From the NCBI GenBank assembly GCA_025201705.1, contig MU617207.1, positions 1-11,564 on the forward strand: a DNA stretch of 11,564 nucleotides. Direction: 5' to 3'. This DNA is from Dissophora ornata (lineage: Eukaryota; Mortierellomycota; Mortierellomycetes; Mortierellales; Mortierellaceae). The position numbers and the translations under genes are program-made. The notes under the pieces are model-generated. The model had not been told where the DNA came from and made no database searches. It saw nothing but the letters and a program-made list of their open reading frames with translations. Every line of letters begins with the position of its first letter. Position 1 is the stretch's first letter. Below are positions 1 through 6,938 of this stretch, piece after piece.

Positions 1-965
1 TTGCTGTTGTTGTTCACTTGTTCGTAGATAGATCGAGCTACTCAGCCTACAAGGAATTAGCTTGTTCGGCGATGATATGACAGTTCAACACATCGTGTCT
101 CTCTAGGCATGCAACGTAACGCACACAACAGGATAGACTATAGAACGATGCAGAAAAAGCTATCTCAGTCGGTAGGATGCCCCATTCCAGCTAGGATCAG
201 CTCCCGCCTCCCCTTTTACAAGGAGATAACACAGCCGCGACATTGCAATATGTCTTATCCTTCAAATTACTTCTGGATCAAATAGTTGCGCGGTGTCACA
301 GAATGGTAACATGGATGGTATGGGATGCAACACACACACACACACACACACGAACACGAGAGAAAGAGAGAAAGCGGAAGAGGGAGAGATAGGAGAAATG
401 AAAAAGATTGGATGGGGAGGGGGCGGCAATGTTGGCTGCATAATGCATGCAGCGCTTGCTGCAATCGGGCTTGATGTAAGAAAAGGGCATATTAATCCAG
501 TGCGAGAGGGGGCAAGTGGGAGCAGTCGATGGTCATGATGCGATGTCAGTCTGCATTCATGCATGTCTTGTTCCATCCCACGACGCACTCGTGTCGACAC
601 TTCCTCCCACCTGTATGAATGGGGCAACGAATGAACGGATGTATGTATCGTGCAATGGTCCCCCTCTTCGCACTCGTCCATATCGTCACACTTTAAATTG
701 CGGTGGGGTATCTCTCCCCGGTCTCCAAGTCGCCTCTCCCTTCCGTTCTCTTCGCCCTCCTTCAACCTTCTTTTACTCTTTCTTCTCTTTTTTTTGCCCT
801 CCACTCACACCGCCCGCAACCGCCGAGCGAGCGGGTGACTCATTGCTTACATCTCCATTCCTCATTCTCATTGACATTCGCTTTTTTTGTCGCTTGCTAC
901 CCGCCCCCCACTTTTTCCAGGCACAGCAGTATTTTTTCGACCAAATCACACAATCATTTCGTACA
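1..965 (+). other. Upstream intergenic region and promoter of the F-box gene
   Basis: I recognise no gene here. The reading frames that cross it on either strand encode low-complexity peptide from repeats and pyrimidine tracts. Bases about 358-425 are a polypurine run following a microsatellite. Bases about 720-915 are strongly CT-rich on the + strand, as is common upstream of fungal transcription starts. Two isolated splice-like signals are visible, GTATGT at 641 and a pyrimidine-rich tract ending in CAG at 918-920. Together they could bound a 5' UTR intron of about 280 nt, but I see no clear branch site, so this is a guess. Bases 1-250 hold nothing I can name; the end of another gene beyond the window cannot be excluded. 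Confidence 0.5.
330..351. repeat. (AC)11 dinucleotide microsatellite
   Basis: An uninterrupted AC repeat of about 22 bases lies roughly 615 bp upstream of the F-box start codon. It runs straight into a purine-only-leaning stretch rich in GAGAAAG (about 358-425). The array is long enough to be length-polymorphic by slippage. Confidence 0.97.
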
Positions 966-3461
966 ATGAAATTCACAGACATCCCCGCGGTCATTGTCCT
1001 GAAAATCCTCTACTTTCTCGACCTGCCGGACTACCGCAATCTTCTCCTCACCTGCCACATCCTCTTCGATATAGTCGTCCCGGCTCTATATCGGTCCCCC
1101 TTCCTCGCTATCCAAGCCTATGATGGCTGGCGACACATCCCCACCGGAGGGTTATCAGCTGTAACCACAGCCCCAATTAATGTTCAGCGTCCTTCCTTCC
1201 CCTCTTCCCCTGGCCAAAACACGACTCACCACAAAAGCAACAATGACAGCGGTAGCTTCGGTAAAAATAAGGGCAAGCATATTTTCCATGCACTGCAGAG
1301 AACGTTCAGCAGCAGTAGTAATGTGAACAGCAACCTCGTGGAGGGTGGCCACCGACTCAATATCTCCACGTCTTCTGTATCGTCGTCGGCCTCCACAACC
1401 TCCACCGCAACTTCTTACTCCTCATCTAACTATCACCCGACAACGAAAAAGATTGTTACCCACCATCGAGCGACAAGCCCAACACAATCTCGGCACATGA
1501 CCGCCACGCAGCAGCAGCAGGCGCAGAATGGTCGCAGCCAAAGACCGACTTCCTTGCATCACCGCTCTTATTCGGATCACCACAAGGATAGCAATACTGC
1601 CGCATCTGTCAGCCAGGCCAACCTGGGACCGCAGGGCGGTGACCTCTATAGTAATAGCGCCGGTTACAGTACCAACGGCAGCGTGAACGGCAGCATGAAT
1701 GCTGCCATCGGCAAGGGCCTGACCATCACAACTACCACTACCACAATCACCCCACTCGAGCAACTGAAGCTCAGCAAGACGGCTCGATTGCTGCAGCTCT
1801 TTATCGCATGCACCTCTGTCCAGCCACACCTGCCTGCACTACGATACCCGGGGTATGGACAGCAATGGATCCGCCCTCCATGCACAGTCGATTACCTCCG
1901 TTATTATATTGACCATCAACAGGGGAGTGAGATTATGATCCAATGTTTTCACTTGCTCTTCGCAGACCTGGTACACTGTCAGTGGAGGGACGAGGCCCAA
2001 TGGCTTGGTGTCCCCATGGCCCCGCCAGACAACGAGGCATACAATGTGCTGCATCAAATCCAAAAAGAGTTCATGACCCACAACGCGACTAAGATACAGA
2101 CGCTCTCATTTTCGGCGGCCCATACGGTCGAGCACGTATCGGGGCTGCTCATAGAGTTGGGTGAGGTGAGACAGTTGGAGTTGACGGACCTGAGCGACCC
2201 CGAGTCGCGGGTGGATATGGTTGTGGACTTTGTAAAATGGCACCGGAAAGTATTCGGAGAGGAGAGGCTGAGAGGCATTACCTTGATGGAGGGCAACACC
2301 TCTTCCGATTCTTTTTCATCGTCTACATCACCGACGTCAGTGCCTTCGTCGCCAACACTGTTTGCGACTGCAACTTCGTCGGCAGTCTCTTACTTTGGCC
2401 AGGTTCCTATAATGCCCACGATCAACAGCCACCACAACAATATCTTCACCGTTGTTGAGATGATCACGAAGCTTGAAAGAATCGACGCCACCGGCTGGAC
2501 CAGCTGCATCCTCTACCTGCACCGCATCCCAACTGCCCATCTCAAACAACTCTGGCTGTCATTCGCATTCCCACCTTCCGAGACTGTAGACAGTCAAGCG
2601 GCACGTCTATCTGACTACTTGGAACGATGCCGCACGATCGAACAAATTCGAGTTCCCATCCGACGATCCGATGTCTTTAAATGGGCTTCAAATGAAAAGA
2701 AATTGGCGCTGATCTGTTCTCCAATCTTGGCCAGCGCCTCCACAAAGTTGTTACCGAAAATTTGGAGGATTCATCTGCAAGGCCCTAGTCTGGAGTTGAT
2801 GGATTGTATACAGGATGCAGCATTTGCATTCCAGGATACCTTGCAAGATTTAGAGGCCCGGTCAAGGCTGAGGGTTTGGCAACCGACTACGTTGGTTTGG
2901 GACTGGGTCATGCCCAGACTGCGGCGGCTAAGACTTGAAGGCGAGATCAGTCTGCATTTTAGTCTAGAGACTCTACAGCGATGTCCTGCACTGGAGGAGT
3001 TGTCGTTGGCCACCGCTACAGCCGAGGATTGGAAGTTCCAGGTACCAACATTAGCATCGACATCGCCCACATCACAGCATCGGAAAAAGATGGTAGCTCC
3101 TGGTCATTTCTCGGCCTACGATCCAGGATCGAATCTGCTGATATTTCTTCGATCCCGCGAGATGTACAGGATTGGAGTTCTTAAGAAGTTGAAGAATTTG
3201 AGTCTAACGGGTTCATGGCAGATCCCTGATATGGCCCTCCGACGGATCGCAGATCAGTGTACGCAGTTGAAGGAACTGACCCTGGACCAGACTACGGGGA
3301 CGACGATTGGAGGGATCTTGTTGGCAGTAGAGAACATGCACGGGCTGGAGAGATTAAACCTGACACTAGACATCGCGGATCTGAAGCTAGTTCGGATCGC
3401 GGCCAGGAAGCTGCCTTTGCTGACCTCTGTCCAACTGACAAGTCTCCGAGAAGAGTATTAG
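966..3461 (+). CDS. F-box protein with C-terminal leucine-rich repeat region, 831 aa
   Basis: Probable substrate-recognition subunit of an SCF (Skp1-cullin-F-box) ubiquitin ligase. In this family the F-box binds Skp1 and the C-terminal repeats bind the target. Residues about 3-45 form the F-box: FTDIPAVIVLKILYFLDL opens it and the stretch ends near LYRSP. Residues about 75-260 are a Ser/Thr/Asn/Gln/His-rich disordered insert with a QQQQ run (182-185) and a Thr run. A second Ser/Thr-rich insert covers 444-475. Leucine-rich segments appear around 596-612, 649-685 and 737-826, for example LKNLSLTGS and LKELTLDQT, resembling LRRs of Grr1/Amn1-type F-box proteins. The gene has one exon. The start at 966 has A at -3 and places the F-box at the N-terminus as usual; the frame stays open upstream to in-frame ATGs at 543, 615 and 639, but that peptide comes from CT-rich leader-like DNA. 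The target is unknown. Family call is firm, function in the cell is not. Confidence 0.88.
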   Translation: MKFTDIPAVIVLKILYFLDLPDYRNLLLTCHILFDIVVPALYRSPFLAIQAYDGWRHIPTGGLSAVTTAPINVQRPSFPSSPGQNTTHHKSNNDSGSFGKNKGKHIFHALQRTFSSSSNVNSNLVEGGHRLNISTSSVSSSASTTSTATSYSSSNYHPTTKKIVTHHRATSPTQSRHMTATQQQQAQNGRSQRPTSLHHRSYSDHHKDSNTAASVSQANLGPQGGDLYSNSAGYSTNGSVNGSMNAAIGKGLTITTTTTTITPLEQLKLSKTARLLQLFIACTSVQPHLPALRYPGYGQQWIRPPCTVDYLRYYIDHQQGSEIMIQCFHLLFADLVHCQWRDEAQWLGVPMAPPDNEAYNVLHQIQKEFMTHNATKIQTLSFSAAHTVEHVSGLLIELGEVRQLELTDLSDPESRVDMVVDFVKWHRKVFGEERLRGITLMEGNTSSDSFSSSTSPTSVPSSPTLFATATSSAVSYFGQVPIMPTINSHHNNIFTVVEMITKLERIDATGWTSCILYLHRIPTAHLKQLWLSFAFPPSETVDSQAARLSDYLERCRTIEQIRVPIRRSDVFKWASNEKKLALICSPILASASTKLLPKIWRIHLQGPSLELMDCIQDAAFAFQDTLQDLEARSRLRVWQPTTLVWDWVMPRLRRLRLEGEISLHFSLETLQRCPALEELSLATATAEDWKFQVPTLASTSPTSQHRKKMVAPGHFSAYDPGSNLLIFLRSREMYRIGVLKKLKNLSLTGSWQIPDMALRRIADQCTQLKELTLDQTTGTTIGGILLAVENMHGLERLNLTLDIADLKLVRIAARKLPLLTSVQLTSLREEY

Positions 3462-3569
3462 ACTAAAAACAAAATGCATAAGAAAAAAAAAATGCGATTC
3501 TTTTGTCGTAAGTACCGCAGATTGGGGTGTCATTTTTTTTTTATTATTTTTTGTGTTCAAAGTTGTTCT
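3462..3569. other. Short convergent 3' intergenic spacer
   Basis: Only 108 bp separate the F-box stop codon from the stop codon of the opposite-strand membrane-protein gene. The left part holds an A-rich run (about 3482-3492) on the + strand, and the right part a T-rich run (about 3533-3552). Each is A-rich on the coding strand of its adjacent gene, as expected of fungal 3' ends. No canonical AATAAA is seen for the F-box gene. Confidence 0.75.
3540..3545 (-). terminator. Candidate polyadenylation signal AATAAA for the membrane-protein gene
   Basis: Read on the - strand, AATAAA begins 25 bases beyond the TGA-side end of the coding region at 3570 and sits in an A-rich run. This is a plausible cleavage and polyadenylation signal. 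AT-rich DNA makes a chance match possible. Confidence 0.5.
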
Positions 3570-5051
3570 TCATGGAAGAGCAATGGGTTGGGTCTTCTCT
3601 GTCAACCAGAAAACGGCCAATCGGAACTGCCAATTGATAAGCTTGCGACTGACAATCAGCAATGTCGGCAGCAGGCAGAGCATAAACGGCACTGACAAAG
3701 CTGTCAACACAATCACAAACACAAACACTGACAACGCAAACATGAACTTCCACAGCAAGAAATAAAACATGACCGCAAATGTATGCTTATTGCCGACAGT
3801 TGCCTTCAAATGTGCGATTCCACGGTGCCAGAGATTCCTCTGTCTTCTCATACGCTGCTGTCGGCGAGTAGAACCGCCTCCGCTCTGTGTTCCTGGGGCT
3901 CCCGCTGAGACAAAGACCTTTGCTGTCCGGTAAGGATACATCTCCCGGACGTTCCATGCCACCAACGACCGCGACAACACCAAATCAACTCTTGCGAGCG
4001 CCCTCCACGTCGTGACCGTCGCCACCACAATGAAGTACCCGATCGGCGGTACAGCCATAGTGACCGCCGCCACAACCCCTGTCACCAACGTCCAGGCACA
4101 ACAGAACAATGACCAGGGTAAAAGGACAACCAAGATGTAAACCAGCGCCATCCAAGCCTTTCCATCACCAACAACACTCCAGTGTGTTTCCGGTTCTTCT
4201 GGCTCATGATTGTACGCATCGGGGTGTGAGCGGCGGTCTTGGTGCTGATATTGGTCACTATTAACTTCTGCGCCGAGCAATCGGTCGACGTCGCGAGAGT
4301 GCAACTCATCATCCTCTCGACCCTGTGAGACCTGACCCTGTAATAGGCGGGGAGCTGAGGGCTGTGCCATGTGGCTTCCCCCCAAGGACGAGTGCTGTTG
4401 TTGTTGTGGAATGGCTCCGTAGCTCATGTTGTCATTGTGAGGGCCGTGAGAAGACGGAAGTCCTGATGGTCTGCTAGAACTACCAGCCCCGCTACCGCCT
4501 CCACTTCCGCTGCCACTGCCGCCAGACTGGTAGTGGCTAGCAGGTGTCGAGTCCAATGGTATCCTTGTCTTGATGTCGACACCGCGTTGACCAGGAGGTC
4601 CTCTCAGGTGATCGTAATTGTCGTGGATCTGGGGAATATCCCTGATGATGGTGGCCTCATAGGAAGGTGGAGCATCTTCAAAGATCGCAGGGCTGGTCGC
4701 TCCTGCTGGCACTGCTGCCGGCACTGCTACTGCTCCCGAGACTGCTACTGCTCCCGAGACTGCTGGTTCGTGTGCAGCGAGACTAGGTGCTGTGGGTTGC
4801 ACGAGCGGCGTGGCCGGCGCAGCGGGGATGGCCAATGGTATATGACTTTCGGAACTGTCGTCGTCGTGATGGTGGTTACTGAGTTCTTGGCGCGTATCGG
4901 CAGAGGTGATGTTGCCATGGCTGCTGCTGTTGTTGTTGTTGCTGTCGTTGTTGCTGTTGCTGTTGCTGTCGTGCCAGGCAGAGCTCGAGGGGACGTTTTG
5001 CCATTGCTGGCCGTTATCGAACGGGTTGAAGGGGTCGCTCTGGTAGGACAT
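3570..5051 (-). CDS. Four-helix membrane protein with sensor-like C-terminal domain and PPxY-bearing cytosolic tail, 493 aa
   Basis: I cannot name the function. Residues 1-295 are hydrophilic and of low complexity (Ser/Asn, Ala/Val/Pro, Gly/Ser, Gln). The C-terminal 200 residues hold two hydrophobic hairpins: about 299-320 with 324-347, and about 424-446 with 447-468. Each pair is followed by a basic amphipathic stretch. Two repeated double-TM units of this kind, with the aromatic start WMALVYILVVLLPWS and the basic WRALARVDLVLSRSL link, recall the 'putative sensor' domain known from bacterial signalling proteins; this is from memory and not an alignment. The tail has DPF and NPF at 6-11, PPSY at 128-131, YDHL at 146-149 and an acidic dileucine DVDRLL at 254-259. 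Such motifs bind AP2, EH domains, Nedd4/Rsp5 WW domains and adaptor complexes in other proteins. The start has A at -3 and there is no intron. An endosomal or vacuolar membrane protein or ubiquitin-ligase adaptor is a reasonable guess. Confidence 0.85.
   Translation of the reverse strand: MSYQSDPFNPFDNGQQWQNVPSSSAWHDSNSNSNNDSNNNNSSSHGNITSADTRQELSNHHHDDDSSESHIPLAIPAAPATPLVQPTAPSLAAHEPAVSGAVAVSGAVAVPAAVPAGATSPAIFEDAPPSYEATIIRDIPQIHDNYDHLRGPPGQRGVDIKTRIPLDSTPASHYQSGGSGSGSGGGSGAGSSSRPSGLPSSHGPHNDNMSYGAIPQQQQHSSLGGSHMAQPSAPRLLQGQVSQGREDDELHSRDVDRLLGAEVNSDQYQHQDRRSHPDAYNHEPEEPETHWSVVGDGKAWMALVYILVVLLPWSLFCCAWTLVTGVVAAVTMAVPPIGYFIVVATVTTWRALARVDLVLSRSLVAWNVREMYPYRTAKVFVSAGAPGTQSGGGSTRRQQRMRRQRNLWHRGIAHLKATVGNKHTFAVMFYFLLWKFMFALSVFVFVIVLTALSVPFMLCLLPTLLIVSRKLINWQFRLAVFWLTEKTQPIALP
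4723..4758 (-). repeat. Two exact 18-bp tandem units in the membrane-protein gene
   Basis: The 18-bp unit ACTGCTACTGCTCCCGAG (+ strand) occurs twice head to tail without mismatch. On the coding strand it gives VSGAVA twice, residues 98-109, within an Ala/Val/Pro-rich segment of the tail. Flanking DNA carries further degenerate copies of its ACTGCT core, which fits expansion by slippage. Confidence 0.95.
4921..4971 (-). repeat. Imperfect trinucleotide repeat coding for a Ser/Asn tract
   Basis: CTG, TTG and related triplets on the + strand read as AGC/AAC codons on the coding strand. They encode the Ser/Asn-rich stretch at about residues 29-45 of the membrane protein. The frame is kept, so the array changes length without breaking the gene. 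Confidence 0.9.
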
Positions 5052-5177
5052 TGTGAGGAAATAGATTAGTCAAGAGAAGAGTAGCAAGGGATGAGGAATG
5101 AAGAATGAGGAATGAGGAATGATGTAGCAGCGAGGCGAGTCAGCGATGGGGGGAATGGGGGGAATGAGGGGAGAAGA

Positions 5178-5264
5178 AAGAGCGACGGAGAAGGCCGCTC
5201 CTTGCCCAGTGTCAAGGAACGAGGAAACGGATGTCTTGGCATTTTTGAGTTCTCCGTCGCTCTT
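5178..5264. repeat. Perfect 15-bp inverted repeat with 57-bp spacer
   Basis: AAGAGCGACGGAGAA at 5178-5192 is matched exactly in reverse complement at 5250-5264. The arms are GC-balanced rather than simple repeat. They lie about 130-210 bp upstream of the membrane-protein start codon on its strand. They could be paired binding sites or a stem in a leader RNA; nothing seen decides between these. Confidence 0.9.
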
Positions 5265-5428
5265 CTTTGACTGTGTTTTCTTCCCATCAACGCCGTGTGA
5301 GCACAGACAGTGCGAATGCACGTTGACCATTGTTTGTGTGTCGCAGAAGAGCGCCAAGAGACGAGTGCAACATCCGCAGCTGTGATTACCGAGAGACTGT
5401 GTGGATGTGTAGAGAATAGTGTACAGGG

Positions 5429-5434
5429 TTTATT
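5429..5434 (-). terminator. Candidate polyadenylation signal AATAAA for the Ies6-like gene
   Basis: AATAAA on the - strand starts 108 bases past the stop codon at 5542, a normal distance for a fungal 3' UTR. No nearer copy was found. Supported by position and motif only. Confidence 0.4.
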
Positions 5435-5541
5435 ACGGCAGCGACGAGGGGGGCAGAGCAACAAGACACAGAGCAAGGACTAGCTGGATGTGGGGATGTG
5501 GGACTCATAAAAATAGCGACAGACAGGCATTGGCGCCTCTT

Positions 5542-6165
5542 TCACTTGAGAACAACGGCTGCATTACGGAGGCCGAGGTACTGCTGCACCACGCCGATGG
5601 GCTGCGTCTTGATCAACTGGTAGATCTCGGTCGAGTGGTACCGCAGCCGCGTCTTGGGGTCGGTGTATTTGGCCTGCAAAAATAACAGATGGAAATGGAG
5701 GCGTCGCGCAAATGTTAGGCAACCCAGACACTCTAGACACACAATCCCTACCCATCGACACTGCCGTGTCCCTGTCCACCATCCACCTTACCTCGAGTCC
5801 CGTAATGTCGCAATACTTCTTCTGCGGCGTCATCGATGGCAGCGCTTCAATGTTCCAATCTTTCAAAAAACAAAAAAAATAGGTCTCGTCAGGACAGTGA
5901 AAACCAATGTTTCGACAACGAGCAATTGAGATGCCAGACAGCCGTCGATGTGCTTACAAGTTGGCGTGCTTGTCTTCCACTCCTTGGCCTTCTCCGCCGT
6001 GATGATCTGCTTCAAGTTCTTTGTCTTCTTGGACGCACTCCAGCCTTGTCTCTTGAAGGGTTTATGAGTGTGTGCCATATTGATGACACCCAGTGCCCCC
6101 TGGTTAGGCTGATCAACGGTGCCGCTGCTGGAGCTCGAAGGCGACGCCGTTATGGACGAGGCCAT
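5542..6165 (-). CDS. INO80 chromatin-remodelling complex subunit, Ies6/INO80C type (YL1-C domain), 135 aa from this start
   Basis: Ies6/INO80C is a small nuclear subunit of the INO80 ATP-dependent nucleosome remodeller, working with Arp5. Exons on the - strand are 6165-5958, 5859-5792 and 5673-5542. Introns of 98 and 118 nt have GTAAGC..AAG and GTAAGG..CAG ends, and the first has a CTGAC branch-like site. Splicing rejoins TPT-YWNIEALPS and TGLE-AKYTDP without a break. Residues about 48-63 (KTKNLKQIITAEKAKE) match the conserved helix ahead of the YL1-C domain. The YL1-C domain (about 83-131) shows KKYCDITGLE, YTDPKTRLRYH, EIYQLI and QYLGLRNA, and the protein ends in VVLK. YL1/Vps72 shares YL1-C but is much longer, so Ies6 fits better. 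The ATG at 6165 has weak context (T at -3). The frame is open upstream to a splice-acceptor-like TATAG at 6209-6205, coding DEDDDEQ, so the true protein is probably longer at its N-terminus. It is divergent from Sec24. Confidence 0.87.
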
Positions 6166-6339
6166 CGAGGAGGCTCCTGTGATCTGCTCATCGTCATCTT
6201 CATCCTATATCGTAAAGTCGTTTTGTATCATGAGTAACTGGAGCTCTTCTGGCGGTATCCTTTGTAGTAATAGCCCAGTGCAGGAAGTGGAGTGATCGCG
6301 CCCTCTCCTGCCATGATTGAAAGCAGCGCTGTCGCTTAC

Positions 6340-6442
6340 CCTTGCTTTGCGTCCAAATCTACCTCTGTTGGATTTTGTTTTGACGACCCTATCGAGTTGA
6401 AGTGAAAGGCGCTGTCAGCACTGCAGGTCCTGCGTTGTCCAT
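6340..6442 (-). other. Possible N-terminal exon of the Ies6-like gene, frame unresolved
   Basis: A good donor, AGG|GTAAGC, lies at 6339, and an acceptor at 6206-6205 closes a 135-nt intron. Joined in phase 0 this reads KSNRGRFGRKAR followed by DEDDDEQ, a basic-then-acidic stretch that looks like a nuclear protein. That frame has no ATG and meets TGA upstream, at 6417-6415. An ATG at 6442 with G at -3 reads MDNAGPAVLTAPFTSTR and hits TAG at 6391-6389, exactly one base out of frame with the exon. It may be a uORF, an exon with an intron I cannot place, a +1 shift, or a sequence error. Confidence 0.4.
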
Positions 6443-6519
6443 GTCGCTGAATCAAGTCGGGCATGAGCTGTCGGGCTGCACAGCTGCTGGCCATCCTACA
6501 TATTGACTCTTCTTGATGA

Positions 6520-6559
6520 CGAACGGACGAACAGACGGACGGGTGGATGGATGAGTAGG
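6520..6559. repeat. Degenerate tetranucleotide array, ten units of YGRR type
   Basis: On the + strand the units run CGAA, CGGA, CGAA, CAGA, CGGA, CGGG, TGGA, TGGA, TGAG, TAGG. Period four holds for 40 bases although units vary. It lies between two divergent genes. Confidence 0.8.
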
Positions 6560-6938
6560 GCACCGAATGAATGCTATTCGAGAAATGAAGCACAACCGGT
6601 CGAGAGTTGCATGGACACCATGGGCTGTTGATCTCTGCACCGAGGCCCTTAAGATCCTCCTACCCAGGCACTCCTCGACTGACACGTCTCTCATCATCTT
6701 TAACCCTCATCAACTCCCGCCGGCATTCATCTTTCCATCGAATCACAGTCGACTTGGCCACTGAAAACATCGTTCAAGGTTGACAGGAACCCACAGGAAT
6801 TCGACTGACAGGAACACCCTTTCTTTATCCTCTGTACGGAGATCTGCAAGGCACTCAAGGAAGGCACGCGATACCATCGAAATCCTAGCCATCTAATTAA
6901 TCGCCTAACAGGCCATACCCTCGAAAGAAATAGAAGCA

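Larger units (their letters stand above)
5052..5541 (-). promoter_or_regulatory. Spacer holding the membrane-protein gene promoter and the 3' end of the Ies6-like gene
   Basis: I see no gene here. The part next to the membrane-protein start is pyrimidine-rich on the coding strand. It includes four tandem copies of the heptamer ATGAGGA (+ strand, 5091-5118, one copy with a mismatch) and two exact copies of TGGGGGGAA (5147-5164). These probably lie in the promoter or 5' leader. A 15-bp inverted repeat sits in the middle (listed separately). The far part should contain the 3' UTR of the Ies6-like gene. No TATA box is convincing. Confidence 0.55.
6205..6938. promoter_or_regulatory. Divergent promoter region between the Ies6-like and Sec24 genes
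   Basis: This head-to-head interval probably drives both genes. The left third may hold an extra Ies6-like exon. I see no convincing TATA or CCAAT pair. The last 300 bases before Sec24 are likely its 5' leader, fairly CT-rich around 6655-6735. The Sec24 ATG at 6939 has G at -3. No other gene is supported; the open frames here are short and without recognisable content. Confidence 0.55.

Noticed and set aside
262..804. 180-codon open frame on the - strand upstream of the F-box gene
   Set aside because: Its peptide is Lys/Arg-Glu runs and Val-Cys repeats made from purine runs and the AC microsatellite; no domain and no plausible start context.
1422..1829. 135-codon open frame opposite the F-box gene
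   Set aside because: It is antisense to the disordered Ser/Thr/Gln insert and has shadow composition.
4533..5069. 178-codon open frame on the + strand opposite the membrane-protein gene
   Set aside because: It is a shadow of the triplet-repeat and Ala/Val-coding DNA (long Val/Ala runs); the opposite strand has the coherent membrane protein.
5542..6165. YL1/Vps72 (SWR1 complex) as the identity of the YL1-C gene
   Set aside because: The protein is far too short and lacks the long acidic histone-binding N-terminal part of YL1; the helix ahead of the domain and the VVLK end fit Ies6/INO80C.
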